Shown: positions 1 to 11,061 of the stretch, one piece after another
Layout: every line of letters starts with the position of its first letter
Numbering within the stretch: position 1 is the first letter of the stretch
Assembly (NCBI GenBank): GCA_949358305.1
Contig: OX442319.1
Span: forward strand, 746,001 to 806,000
DNA from: Strigamia acuminata
Taxonomy: Eukaryota; Arthropoda; Chilopoda; Geophilomorpha; Linotaeniidae
Reading direction: 5' to 3'
DNA: 60,000 nt
Notes under the pieces: generated by a model
Told to the model about the DNA's origin: nothing
Seen by the model: the letters and a program-made list of their open reading frames with translations, nothing else
Database searches by the model: none
Position numbers and translations under genes: made by a program

Positions 1-97
1 TACGGGACAGCACACAATGTGTGCAAAAGCGAAATATAACGAATAAGACATCAAACATCGAAATAACTGATTTGAAATTGAATTATATAAAGTATAA

Positions 98-357
98 ACA
101 TTTGATATCGATAATAAATTTGGTCTTAAGACCAACAGTATTAAGGGGTTTAAAGCCAAACTAGTGTTGAAACCTGATGCTACTCCAAAATTTTGTCGAC
201 ACCGAATGATTCCATTTGCGATTGAAGCGAAGGTGGAAGCTGAAATTAAGCGATTGTGTGAATTAGAAATTATGGTTCCGGTGAAGACATCAGAGTGGGC
301 AACGCCGTTGGTACCCGTAATAAAGAAGAACGAGGAAGTGCGGCTATGTGCAGACTA
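98..357 (+). pseudogene. gypsy-A reverse transcriptase, N-terminal fragment
   Basis: The translation contains the typical Ty3/gypsy run-up to RT: a KAKLVLKPDATPKF segment, then an alternating basic stretch, then PVKTSEWATPLVPVIKK and ending at the catalytic-domain residues LCADY. A one-base frameshift around position 103 breaks the upstream frame, which has a stop at 95. Coding stops abruptly at 357, where the copia-A LTR begins, and resumes with the same ADYKV motif at 13078. This is a fragment with no functional product. Confidence 0.8.
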
Positions 358-903
358 TGTTGGTCTAAAGACCACATATTATCGACGAATATATTTATTT
401 CGTTTATCTTTCACATTGTATTTAGATATTCAGCGTATATTAATTATTATTTGATTGTTTTCAATATTCATGTTTATTTAGCGCTGTCACATATGTAATT
501 CCATATAGTGTTTATATTCTCATATGATTTGTTCTTACATTCAATGATTTATCCTATGATAATGTTAATTCCCGGCACTAGGTGCCACTTGATATTGCTT
601 TTTCAATCCAAGATGGCAGCCTACATGAAGGTTGGCCACTCATTCCTTTTCCAATGTGTATTTTGCAGTTATGTAAGTTATTATGTTTATAAAAGAGTTT
701 AATATAGTTTATATATCGTTTGTTTTGTGTTTGGCACGGGATATAAGTGCCAAACAACGCCACACACACGGAGCTGTGCGGAGAAGCACGCCCGTCAATT
801 TCCGTTATCGGAATTAACCGTCGCACGCTGAATATCTAAAGACAATGTGAAAGATAAACGAAATAAATATATTCGTCGATAATATGTGGTCTTTAGACCA
901 ACA
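358..903 (-). repeat. copia-A 3' LTR with a ~79-bp terminal inverted repeat
   Basis: It starts TGTTGGTC and ends GACCAACA on the + strand. The first ~79 bases (358-436) and the last ~79 (825-903) are inverted copies with about one mismatch, far longer than the usual few-base LTR inverted repeat. The interior (about 510-800) resembles the solo LTR at 43554-44078, including a shared ATGATTTATCCTATG segment and a GGCAC.AGGTGCCAC motif. That solo LTR lacks the long inverted repeat, so the U3 edge of this copy has been replaced by an inverted copy of its U5 end. Confidence 0.8.
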
Positions 904-917
904 AATCCCCTTTTCGA
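904..917 (-). promoter_or_regulatory. copia-A polypurine tract
   Basis: On the minus strand the purine run AAAAGGGGATT abuts the LTR start TGTTGG. This is the expected plus-strand primer site of an LTR retrotransposon and it fixes the element as minus-strand. The 918-1122 stretch between it and the pol stop codon is non-coding 3' sequence. Confidence 0.75.
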
Positions 918-1122
918 TGGAAATATTTACAGGGGATAAAAGTAATCGGGTACTGGAATTACAGTATATAAACATTTGAAAAATGGAAAACAATAAAATT
1001 TCGAATCACCGAGCCGGGTACTGTCATTGAAGAACTCTTCTCAAAGGAAGCCCGAAAATTCCCTCAGAAACTTGATGATCCTTGAAGTCGGGTGAAAATA
1101 AATTAGGAATGTCACGATAAAT

Positions 1123-3558
1123 TTATGCTCGGAAGATCTTCGAAGTCAATGATCGTAGACGCTCCGAAAATAGCCACTTTGTAAATATATCGGCGGTGTT
1201 GATCTCGCCGGCTACCTTTCGAAGGTCGAAGACTCCCGCTGTAAACCACTCCCTGAGCCAATGATATTTCACGCGAATATGCTTCGTTTTCGCGTTCTCG
1301 ATGTCGTTAGACATGAATTGAATAGAGACCAGGGCGTCGGAATACACGATGGGTCGATGTAATCGGTTGAGAATTGGAAAGTCGGTATAAACGTGGTCGA
1401 GCCAGAAAAGTTCTTTCACACACTCTACTAGGGCAATAAATTCCGCTTCCATAGTAGAGCATGCCACTGTCGATTGTTTGCGGCATGACCAGCCGATGGG
1501 CACGTTTCCGACATATACGATGTATCCTCCAAAGCTCAACGATGTTTCCGGGTCGCTCGCCCACGATGCGTCCGTAAAAGCCGACGGTTGACTTGAAGTA
1601 CAACCGGATAGTTCGATGCAAAGATCTGCAGTATTTGCCACGTACTGCAGAACCTGTAACAAAGCACGGATGTGGGTTCGATTATAGCACGTGTTGAATT
1701 GTGCTAGAGCGATGACGGAATATAGAATATCGGGACGAGTTCTCGATGCCAGGAATAATAACGATCCGATTAAAGAGCGGTAGGAAAAGTCCTCCAGATT
1801 TTCAGTTGACCCTCTGACAAGTGTGGTTCCAGGGGTCACTGGCACTTTGACGAGATTATTGCTCGATGTCCCGAACTTCTTAACGATCTTTGCGATGTAG
1901 GCTCGTTGGGTTATGAACGTGCGTCCGGCGTCGCGGATGAATTCGACGCCTAAAAGCTTGGTAATCGGGCCGAGGTTCACGATGTCGAATTTCGAACTGA
2001 TGAGCTGAATCAGTTGTTTGAAGGCACTGTCGGATGCATAAAATAAAACAATGTCATCTACGTAAACCAGCATAACAGCGGTGTTGCCGAATACGTAGAC
2101 ACAATTGCATGCCGGCATCTTTCGAAATCCGAGGGCCCGAAGTGTTTCGTTGAGTTTTTCGAACCACTGTCTTCCGGATTGGTGGAGTCCGTATAGTGAC
2201 TTGATGAGTAGCCACACATTGTCGGGATGGGAACATGTGGCACCTGCGGGGATCTTCATATAGACTTTATGCTTCAATTCCCCATACAGGTACGCACACT
2301 TCACGTCGAGGTGGGCGTCCTTCCATCCACGTAACACGACCAGAAGACAGAAGAATAGACGAATTAAAATGAAGTTAACTACCGGACTAAACACTTCATC
2401 GAAATCAACACCGAGGGTTTGACGAAAACCTTGCGCCACCAAGCGAGCCCGATATCGGGTGACGGTTCCGGCTGCATCTGTCTTCAGCCTAAATATCCAC
2501 TTACAACCGAGGATCGTGGTGTTCGCTGGTTTCGGAATTTCTTCATAAATTTCCCTTTCTTTGAATGTGTCCAATTCTTCCTGTATGGCTTCACGCCATT
2601 TCGGAGCATCGGTGAACTTAGGAATTTCCGCATATGAAGCAGGTTCAGTCTGGCATAAATGGGCCGCATGTCGAACGCCCGGAAGAACTGGCAATTTGTG
2701 TTCGAGGTTTCCAAAGAAGAAAAGTTCCGGATCGTAATCGATGTTGTTTAACATGCAATAATCCTCAATGTCCTTGTAGGATGGAAAATAATAAACGTCA
2801 ATTGCGATCGATCCCGGTTTCTGATCTTTACGTAAATGTTCTTCGCGCACCCAGTCTTTACAATCGCTATCTCCGCCGATAAGTCGCCATTTATGTGTCG
2901 TGTGACGAGGAGTTGCAGCAGGAACTTCTACTCCTAAAGTATGTACAGGTGACATGGGGTCATAGGCTAACGGCTGCAAAATGTGCGTTGTTGAATCATG
3001 ACCACGCGGTTTGCGACGCGTTGTAACGAATCCTGGCGTTGTGCGTGGAGGAGAATGTAGCGCACGTTGAGGCGATGGTGGAGCTGATGGGAGCAGCGTT
3101 GAGGAAGGTGTCTGACGCGGTGACTGGTCTGGGGATGTACCAGTAAATTCAGATGTACCCGGATACATGGAAGCACTCTCAATGGGTTCAACATCATCTG
3201 CCGTGTCACCTCCTTCTTCTTGATATAAAGTGGGATATGATTGTGAATATCGTAAAGTTGCCGAACCGGGCGGTTGTGTTGCACTTAGGTCCAACAATTG
3301 TTGTTCAGGTGTCGTCGGAGGTGGCAAGTAAATATGTGGGAAAATTGGCGGCGTATGCATTGTCACAGATGTGGAGGTCTGGTTGCCATTGCTGCCATCG
3401 GAATCGTTATCTGAGCGATCAGAATGGTCAGAATCGGATCCTTGCGGCCAATTGTGATATTGGAGCTCATCGCTAAATGAAACTGACTGTTGTCCGGGAC
3501 CGTTAAATGATTCCTCAGGTCGTTGGGTCGAAACTTTGATGGATTTCCGATACGACTG
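1123..3558 (-). pseudogene. copia-A Pol fragment: linker, reverse transcriptase, RNase H
   Basis: The frame is open for about 810 codons, but its first ten residues come from the NA-1 LTR, so the true coding edge is 3558. A Ser/Pro/Asp-rich linker (first ~230 residues) is followed by the copia RT. Visible RT motifs are RARLVAQGFRQ, FSPVVNF, DVKCAYLYGEL, LYGLHQSGRQW and the catalytic VYVDDIVLF. RNase H follows with FTDASWASD and STMEAEFIAL, then the copia terminal segment TKHIRVKYHWLREW and ADIFTKWL. Gag, protease and integrase are missing. The RT and RNase H catalytic residues look intact, so the loss of function is by truncation. Its closest relative in the window by motif is copia-C. Confidence 0.9.
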
Positions 3559-5461
3559 TGTGACGGTGACGACCACAACTCCCATTTAACAATGGTACCG
3601 GGAAGAGATCGCAATAAATAAACAGTGAATACAATACGAGATAAATACAAGACAGTTTATTGTTGGTAAACAATAATATCAAGGCTAAATTATACATAGG
3701 ACTAATGCCGACATTTGGCAAGTTAAATCAGCTATTAAACTATACAAAGAATTGGCCAACTGGCCCTAGAATAATATCACTACGGGTCTGGAATATGGGA
3801 GCGGTTTCCCCATCGCTCGACCTGATTATAGATGTCATCTTAAGCCGGATGGCTGTGTCCTGGAGTCCGATACGGCTTCGCTGGTTTCCTTGGTTCGCTG
3901 TGTAAACTATCGCACGTCGATAAATCGAATGATCTGAGCATTGCGGTTGACTTTGTCTGCACCGCCACAACTTTGGGAGGATATTGGTGTAAGTAAATGT
4001 ATTCATTTACTTATCAATATTCCACTTATGAATTATATTTAATTCATATCGTTGTGAATTCTTATTTAGATATTTCGGGAATAAGTTGTCGTCAACTTAT
4101 CGGTTATATTGAGTTCAATATGAGATTAAGTCTTCTGACTTGATTTTGGTCCAACTGGTTGTCGAGTTTAAGTTTTGCTGTTATAAATAAAATGAAGATT
4201 AAGCTTCCCGTCGCAACACACAATTGCCATCGATTAGAATATACGCCTTGCCATGCAGAACGGTATCAAGCGTCCCCGGCGTCGCAGCACGGTCGTCCAT
4301 CGAGTGGTTGACGGTACCACGTACACAGGGGTCGATAGCTCGCGGCTCCGCACAGCAGTTTTATCTCTCGCGGTACTAATAATAGACCGACTGCTTTGGC
4401 ATCGAATACCATGAGAATCAGCTTGCCAAACACTTGGTGCTACTCGTGGTTACTGTAAAACAGACTGCTTTGGCACCATCAGGTGAAGGAACCGATTCTC
4501 AACAATACCGATGCTACTCGTGGTAACGGAATACGTTCATACCGAAAAAGACAACTTGGTCCTGTCCGGAGGATACTGAATTGCACAACGGCGGGTTCTC
4601 CTTCGGCGTCGCAACCGTAAACTGTAACATTTATGCAACATAATGATCCCAGCACTTCGACTTCAATTGCCGGCGGTGGCATGATTCTGTAGAATCATGC
4701 AACGGTTCTTTGCGAATAAATCAACAAAGAACCAAAAGGTTTTTTTACGTGAACAACGAATCATATTTCTTAAGTAACAATACCAAACAGAAAATAATCA
4801 AACAGAGCTGCAGAATGGCCGGTTGTTTGGGTTTATATAACCTGACTGGATTAAGGATTAATCCAGTTATCCAATTGGAACATGGGTTCCACGAATCCCT
4901 CCAATCCCGTATCACCGGAAGTGGATACGGAGGAACAATGTGCTAATTCTCACCACAACCGGAACTGGATACCCAGGACCGGAAATGGATCCACCAATCA
5001 GATCTATTGGTTGATCGATTGATCACCAAATGTCCTGTCCCGCAGAAAATGGAAGTTACATTGTATTTAACATCACAAGACATTAATATATCTTTATATT
5101 AATGTTCACAAAGCTTCGTTTCATTCTAGTAAATATAGTTTTATATTTATTTACATGTTTTATATTCATATCTTGAATTTGCCGCTAAATCGTAATCGCG
5201 CCATCTTGTGGCAACATTGCGCATTGACAAATGCGGTTTTAGCAGACGACTCTTCGTGATTCGGCCGGAATCCTTTGATATCAAGTAGGAATGAGTGTTT
5301 ATTCTTAATAAACGAACATCTTTGTATTTGAAACATCATAAATAACTTTATTCCAGACATTTATCAGTTTTACACAGAATATCTTCGAGATATCATGATA
5401 ATGGCGCAACAGCGCTTCTTTCTAAGAAAATAGGCATTTATAGCCATTGTAAACCGTCACA
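3559..5461 (-). repeat. NA-1 3' LTR (1903 bp)
   Basis: Identical in length to the copy at 11062-12964 (offset exactly 7503), with the same short reading frames in the same places. Ends TGTGACGGT / ACCGTCACA form a 9-bp inverted repeat. At 1.9 kb it is unusually long for an invertebrate LTR. Short open frames inside (for example 3660-3905, 4479-4682 and 5166-5360) occur in both LTRs only because the LTRs are duplicates, and I do not call them genes. Confidence 0.9.
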
Positions 5462-5472
5462 CATCCCCCTTA
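5462..5472 (-). promoter_or_regulatory. NA-1 polypurine tract
   Basis: The minus-strand sequence TAAGGGGGATG directly precedes the LTR start TGTGACGG, the expected position for the plus-strand primer. The same AAGGGGGA core recurs inside the element at about 5836, 5966, 7173, 8343 and 8717. Confidence 0.75.
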
Positions 5473-6055
5473 ATAACACAATTATATAAAATTTTATAGA
5501 GTTTTCGTTATTCTCCTAATTAGCATAAATGCTATTTTCGGACTTGATGTATCTTGGAGATACCGTGACTTCCAATTTCGAATTTGAGCTTACATAAACT
5601 AACTTGAATTATCTAAGTTCTGATTTTCTGCCGAAATAATCTTTTCTAATAGCCTAAATTCAAGTCCAGAATTTATTTCCAAGTCTTCTTTTTGAAGAAA
5701 CTTTCGTCATACATAAAATCATCATTTGTGTTATCACAAAATATTTATTTCATATGCCTAGTCAGATGTATCGCTATAAATATACAATAAATAGCTTTTA
5801 GATGATAAGAGTTGACAATTAAGAAATCATAATTGTCCCCCTTAATTGTCATGACCGGAGTCACTTGGTATTCTTTGTACAATTGACTAATTTAATTAAA
5901 CTAGTTGTCTTAATAATGTAGCATTACTTTTCAAAATTTTGTTAATTCTAACTTTTATATTTTGTCCCCCTTTTCTTTAGAAGAGAGGTCATGATTTTTA
6001 GAAGAGGATTTTCTGTTTACACTATAATCGGGGAATCTTTGTGTATCATATCATG
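5473..6055 (-). other. NA-1 3' untranslated region
   Basis: AT-rich stretch between the ORF stop and the purine tract. I see no coding potential. It contains two further AAGGGGGA (minus strand) motifs at about 5836 and 5966. Confidence 0.6.
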
Positions 6056-7549
6056 TTAATCAACATGATTCTTTGCTAAATATTGAGCTCGCATATTTGC
6101 AAATTTCCGAGATCTCTCAGCCTGCTGTACTGATTTCTTTCGACGTTTTTTCTTTGGGCAGTTACACACAGTGTACTCACTTGGCAGTGTAAATGACCGT
6201 GACGACCCAACTTTTTGTTTTAGGTCATCTCTGGAAAACCATACATGAATGGGACCCTCATTGGAAAACCATACGTGGAAAGGACCCATATTTGGAATTG
6301 TGAAATCCCGCAACAAACGAGGGGATCTATATTTGACTCTAAGTCGTGGAACTGATGATTGGAAACCTGGGTTTTCAGTCAGTTTTTGAACATGTTGGTT
6401 TGTACTTGAAGTTTCTTCATCACCAGCTGGACTTGGTGACCGAAAACGCTTTTTTGAAGTTCTTAATTCCTCTCGTTGAGATGAATTATTCTGGATATTG
6501 CAGGGTTGCTTTCCAGACGCAAATTGTTGTATCTCCGTCAGATTGACGACTGGGACGGGTTTTAGTCGTTGGTTACGGTATTGATTTCGAAATACGAATT
6601 GTTGCGCTTCGTTTATATTTTTAAATTCAGCTGAATTTAACTGGTATTGTTTACAATACTGTTCGAATTGATACCGGATCTCCCGTGGGTTAGTCAAAAA
6701 ACTTTCTTTTTTAGGTTTAAAATCATTCTCATTATCGTGTTGGTAATACTTTTTCAAGGGAAAAGTTTGCTTGACCTTTTTTCGATTTGAAATGGGCGTT
6801 AGGTAGAATTGTCTTGGCTGGGGACTCTTCTTGGTAGACAAATCATACGTCCGCAAACATGAGTTTGTGATCGGCGATCGGGCACGTTGTTGTACGTTAT
6901 TTGACTGCAAATGTTTGTTTGGAGTCCGAATATCTTTCCTTTGCGTTGATATTGGTGGCCCAAAACTTTTGTTTACGGTTCCCAATTCTTTTGATAGCGG
7001 TAGGTTAATCGACAGATTAAGGCTAGCCACATATCGTTGTGCTTCAGCTGGATTAGCATATCGAACTGAAATTAGCTGATCTCGATTGTAAACGAGTTTT
7101 AATTTGTTCTGAACAACCGACTGGTTAGTTAACGAACTCTCTGGACGAGAATTATTAGGTTTATAATTCTCTTCCCCCTTATCTACCGAATTAGGTGGTT
7201 TAAACTTTTCTAACTTAGATCCCCTACTGGATGTTTGAAACATAGTATGAGAATCTTGATTCACTAAGTTTCGGCTGTATGTTTGTGGATTCCGTACTGG
7301 ATCTTGATGTGAAGATTGAGATTGGGTACGATCTCGCCAGTTCCTAGCTTTTACATAGTCTGAAGCTTCGATTATATTTTTAAACTTGGTTTTATCCAGT
7401 CCATGACGATTACAATACAGAGTAAAATGATCGGGAATCTTTTCTGTTTGATCGCCAAGTGGTACAGAACTTAAATTTAAGTTTGTCTGCTTATTATTTC
7501 CTTTTGGATCGATCATATTCAATGGTTTTTGAGCCATAAAAAAATTCAA
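6056..7549 (-). CDS. NA-1 ORF: basic, low-complexity protein with a duplicated module, unknown function
   Basis: A 497-codon frame, the only long one in NA-1, in the same orientation as its primer site and purine tract. The start is MNFFMAQ, and Met5 is an alternative. I do not recognise the protein. It is rich in Asn, Gln, Ser, Lys and Arg with no predicted membrane segment. A module of about 36 residues occurs twice (39-74 and 291-328) with the pattern F-x2-Y-C-x4-L-x4-F-K-N-I-x-E-A, and spacing from F42 to F56 equals that from F295 to F309. A weaker partial echo (NPAEAQRYV) lies near 166-174. The pentapeptide HVWFS is repeated at 425-429 and 435-439. A strongly basic KKKRRKK cluster (467-472) could be a nuclear signal. 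No CCHC knuckle or protease triad is visible, so it is not an ordinary Gag. RNA binding or packaging is only inference. Confidence 0.7.
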   Translation of the reverse strand: MNFFMAQKPLNMIDPKGNNKQTNLNLSSVPLGDQTEKIPDHFTLYCNRHGLDKTKFKNIIEASDYVKARNWRDRTQSQSSHQDPVRNPQTYSRNLVNQDSHTMFQTSSRGSKLEKFKPPNSVDKGEENYKPNNSRPESSLTNQSVVQNKLKLVYNRDQLISVRYANPAEAQRYVASLNLSINLPLSKELGTVNKSFGPPISTQRKDIRTPNKHLQSNNVQQRARSPITNSCLRTYDLSTKKSPQPRQFYLTPISNRKKVKQTFPLKKYYQHDNENDFKPKKESFLTNPREIRYQFEQYCKQYQLNSAEFKNINEAQQFVFRNQYRNQRLKPVPVVNLTEIQQFASGKQPCNIQNNSSQREELRTSKKRFRSPSPAGDEETSSTNQHVQKLTENPGFQSSVPRLRVKYRSPRLLRDFTIPNMGPFHVWFSNEGPIHVWFSRDDLKQKVGSSRSFTLPSEYTVCNCPKKKRRKKSVQQAERSRKFANMRAQYLAKNHVD

Positions 7550-10500
7550 AATCTGACGATTTTAATTCTTTAATTTATAAAGAAGACGAATATAATACAC
7601 TTTTCAACAAGAAACACTTCTAAACTTTACTTTTGACAAAATAAAATTAAACTTCGCGTTTGTTTGACACGTGTTAGCTTTTGCAGGTTACACGGCACAC
7701 AAAATTCGAATCGTGACTGAAATCGGGACGGCGTGGTCAAGATGACTCTGGAACACGTCTTCTGGTCTGGTCTGGATGCGAATGATCAGTATCTGATCTG
7801 GTCCTCCTTTAATAGCAGGGGGCTGGGGATCCCTAGATCTCCCAACTTCTGATTGGCGGATGTTAGTGTCGGCCAATGGTATAAAGGACGTTACATCTAT
7901 TTAGTAGTTCTCTACTAAGTCCGTTCCCTTCGAGATTCAATTTTACCGATAAAATAAAATTCCTTCGGGAAGACATTCGTAAAATATTGTATTTTTCAAA
8001 TGAAAATAAAATAAACTTACTTCAATCTTCTTGAACTTTGGGATTTTTACCAATCCAAATAATTAAATAACTTTTCTTCAAAAAATATTTTTCTTTGATT
8101 ATTCCGTTTAGTGTGTAATATCATTACAACCACAGTTTTAATAAAGTTTTCTCAAACTCTCAATTTTTCTTATTCTTATTCAATTATCGTTCAAATAATC
8201 ATTCCTTTGTAATTGAAATCTATTTTCGATTCCCAACATTGTGTATTCATTTCCAATAGGAAGAATAATTTGACCAAGTCTTTACTTTTTCGGGTTTAAA
8301 TTCCATTTTTCGAGTGTGAAAAAATAAATTTTCACCATCCATCTCCCCCTTTTTTAACAAATTTTTTTAACAAATAAAAATTCGTTAAAATTCTTTAAAT
8401 TTGTTTTGCGAGAAAAATTATCTAATTCTCTAATCTTCCAAAAGAAAATATTCGAAATTTTACTTTAAACGATAAAGTTATTGGTACAAATGTGTACTTG
8501 TTTTTCGGGAGAAAACTATTCGACAATCCTTTAGACTTTTGGGTAAAAATTATTCATCAAATCTTTCTTTTTTGATGACAATTGCTTTGATTTTTCGAAA
8601 GAAAATATCTAGCTAAATTCCACTTTTCCTGAGCGGACAATTGTTTTCACAATTAGTTATTCCTTTGCGATATTTACGAAGGACGTGTCTTTGATTATTC
8701 GTTTTAATAATTTTCGTCCCCCTTATCTCTAATAACGAGATGTTTTTGCAGAGATCTTTTATCTTTTGAATGAAAGAATATTTAAATCTCAATTGTCGTA
8801 AATACCTTCATCTGCTGCAGCATTTCCTCAATTTGAACTTTTCAAATGAAAAGACAAATCTGGAGAACTTTCACTGTCAAACTTCTATTCCTATCGCGCC
8901 AAAATTCGTAATTCACTGGTTTGGAATTCCGTATAACACGTGACACAATAACAGTATCGATGTCACAATTAAGCAGTTTACTACTCGGTCCGCGCGAGGA
9001 CATGTAAATTACTTTTTTCCGATAAAAATAATTTTTCTTTGAAAAATATTTGAAATTGATTTTTCACAACTACTTTTGAATGAAATAAAATGAAGTTATT
9101 CCAACTTTTCGTTAATTGCTCACACATAACATTCCCTTTACTGTGGGATTTGCATCGAAATTCCATTTTTAAAGAACCTTTCTTTTACTTATCGCAAATA
9201 AAACATATTCAATCGTTTTTCTGATTAAACTTTAACACGTAAATTACGAACGAAATATATGATGACATTCCATTAACCTTTAGGAAAATTGACTAAATTC
9301 TTAATTTTTAGAGAAAAATAATGTATCTAGAATCTTTCCTTTTCCGAATAAAATCTATGTTCAAAATAGAAGATAAATCTTGTGCAATTCTTAGTTTTTT
9401 CGAATGGAAAAATACAACTTTTCATCAGCGGTGATTTATTTGATTTTTCCGAAAGAAAAATAATTACTTTGAAACTTATTTTCTTCGTTTAAATCAGCTA
9501 TCTGATTTTAAAGCTTCAATCCAATCAAAAAATATTCGCTCCGTAAATATTTCATGTGGCAAAGTTCATAGCCACAAATGGATTTGTTATTCCGGTTTTA
9601 AGAAATCATGTGGGAAAATGTCCGATTAGATTACTAAAAATATTCGTTGTTTTTCAAACAGCTAAATTTCATTTAGAAATTCTCAAAATTTGGGAGACCC
9701 AAATATCGTTGGAAACTTAAAACACTGTTAAATTTCCGAAAGGAAAGATTGAATGAAATCCTTTTACTTTTCCGAGGGAAAGCGTTTATCGTGATTCGTA
9801 ACTTTCAATGTAAAAAATACTATTCTATGTGGTCGGCAACTTCATTCGCCGCCATTTTATATTTTCTTAATTTCCATTGTCCCGAAGGAAAAAATGTACT
9901 TTTTGTGAAAATAGTTAATTCCTTCAAATAAAGGTAATATTCATTTCGATTTGCAAATCTTTTCTGCGAAATGGAGTGTGTTGTTTTTCTCCAACAACTA
10001 AATTATCTTTGGTACCGATGGCAGTGGAAAAATTAGTTCGCGACACTTAAATAAATCTCTACGAACCTTCTGTAACATTTCTCCGCTGTCTTTTATCTGT
10101 TGTCCGCCATAATTTCCAAGCATTCGTTCGCACCTTGCGTTGAAGGTTTGAGTAGCTTCCCTGCTGCGTTTGATACGGAGATCGACGCGTATTGCTATGG
10201 CGCGTGGTCGCTGGCTATCGGTGTCGACGTACAGTTACAAGAAACTTAATTTCTTGTAAATATTTCCAAATAGTTGCGGTGTTTTCTTCGTTTTAACTTT
10301 TCAGGTGGAAAGATAAATTCGTAAGAAGTCCGCCTTCTAAACTTGTATGTTTTTAGCTTTTCGAAATAAAACAAACTTCGAAAAAAAATATCTGTATTCT
10401 TATTTCACTCGAAACTTTTTTGATTTCTTATTTAAAATACTTCGTATTCCTTAAATTGTCGAACGAAAATAGTAAAGAGAGTTCACTAAACGTTTCCATT

Positions 10501-11041
10501 TCGTCAGTTTAACTTTTCACATGAAAATATAAACTGAAAATCTATTTGTCTGTTTTAACTAAAATTTTTTAGTTAATATCGGATTCAAGATTCGCTTTTG
10601 CAATTCGATCGAATTAATTTGCAACCTATTTCAGTGATCGTGTGATAGGTCTATAACTTCCGAAATTCCTAGTTAAAGGACTGTTTTGGTGTTTCTCAAG
10701 AAAATAAACATGGTTTGAAACTTGTCTGTTTTTTAACTAAATCTTTTAGTTAAATATTTATCTCAAAATTCACTTTTACAATTCTATCGAATTTAATTGC
10801 AACCTAATCTCGGTGGGACCTCCACGTGTGAGATTAGGTGGTAGTCTTTGAAATCCCTAAAATCTTCAAACGAAAATAATGAAGGAAAATCTACTACGTA
10901 TTTCTATTTCATCAGTTTAACTTCTTCACATGGAAATATAAACTGAAAATTTAATCTGTCTATTTTTAACTTAAATCTTTTAGTTAAATATTTATCTCCA
11001 ATATTCACTGTTGCAATTCAATCGAATTTAATTGCAACCTA
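7550..11041 (-). other. NA-1 3.5 kb untranslated leader with many short hairpins
   Basis: No reading frame above about 60 codons is credible here. What stands out is a degenerate motif repeated every 30-120 bases: TTTTC, a 3-5 nt loop, then GAAAA, usually followed by ATA or TAA. Examples lie near 7998, 8500, 8593, 8837, 9398, 9437, 9770, 10300 and 10512. Each is a small self-complementary hairpin and reads the same on both strands. An apparent GC island at about 10020-10230 lacks the motif. Confidence 0.55.
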
Positions 11042-11061
11042 ATCTCGGTGGGACCTCCACG
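10505..11061 (-). repeat. Degenerate ~200-bp tandem repeats in the NA-1 leader
   Basis: Three head-to-tail copies share the same order of blocks: a CAGTTTAACTT-type segment, a TAAACTGAAAAT block, an AACTAAA..TTTTAGTTAA inverted pair, and a CAATTC.ATCGAATT palindrome. They end near 10650, 10830 and 11061. The second and third copies end in the same primer-site sequence next to GTGTGA. The third copy joins the LTR directly. Confidence 0.75.
11042..11059 (-). promoter_or_regulatory. NA-1 primer binding site, complementary to tRNA-Gln
   Basis: The minus strand reads TGGAGGTCCCACCGAGAT two bases after the LTR end ACCGTCACA. It is the complement of a tRNA 3' end with CCA. The acceptor and T-arm sequence matches the metazoan tRNA-Gln 3' end as I know it. 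A second exact copy lies at 10807-10824. Confidence 0.8.

Noticed and set aside
119-138. GGTCTTAAGACCAACA looks like the end of a copia-A-type LTR
   Set aside because: Here it is coding: the frame reads FGLKTNSIKGFKAKL of gypsy-A RT, so the similarity to the LTR end is coincidental.
1307-1621. Frames of about 60-105 codons overlapping the copia-A RT, and similar ones across copia-B and copia-C
   Set aside because: They are shadows of the polyprotein in other frames with no independent support.
3660-5360. Several open frames repeated identically at 11163-12863 that might be conserved small genes
   Set aside because: They recur only because they lie in the two identical NA-1 LTRs. They have no family motif and overlap on both strands.
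11042-11059. A possible tRNA-Gln gene
   Set aside because: Only the 3' 18 bases match, next to an LTR end, which is what a primer binding site should look like. No acceptor 5' half or anticodon arm is present.
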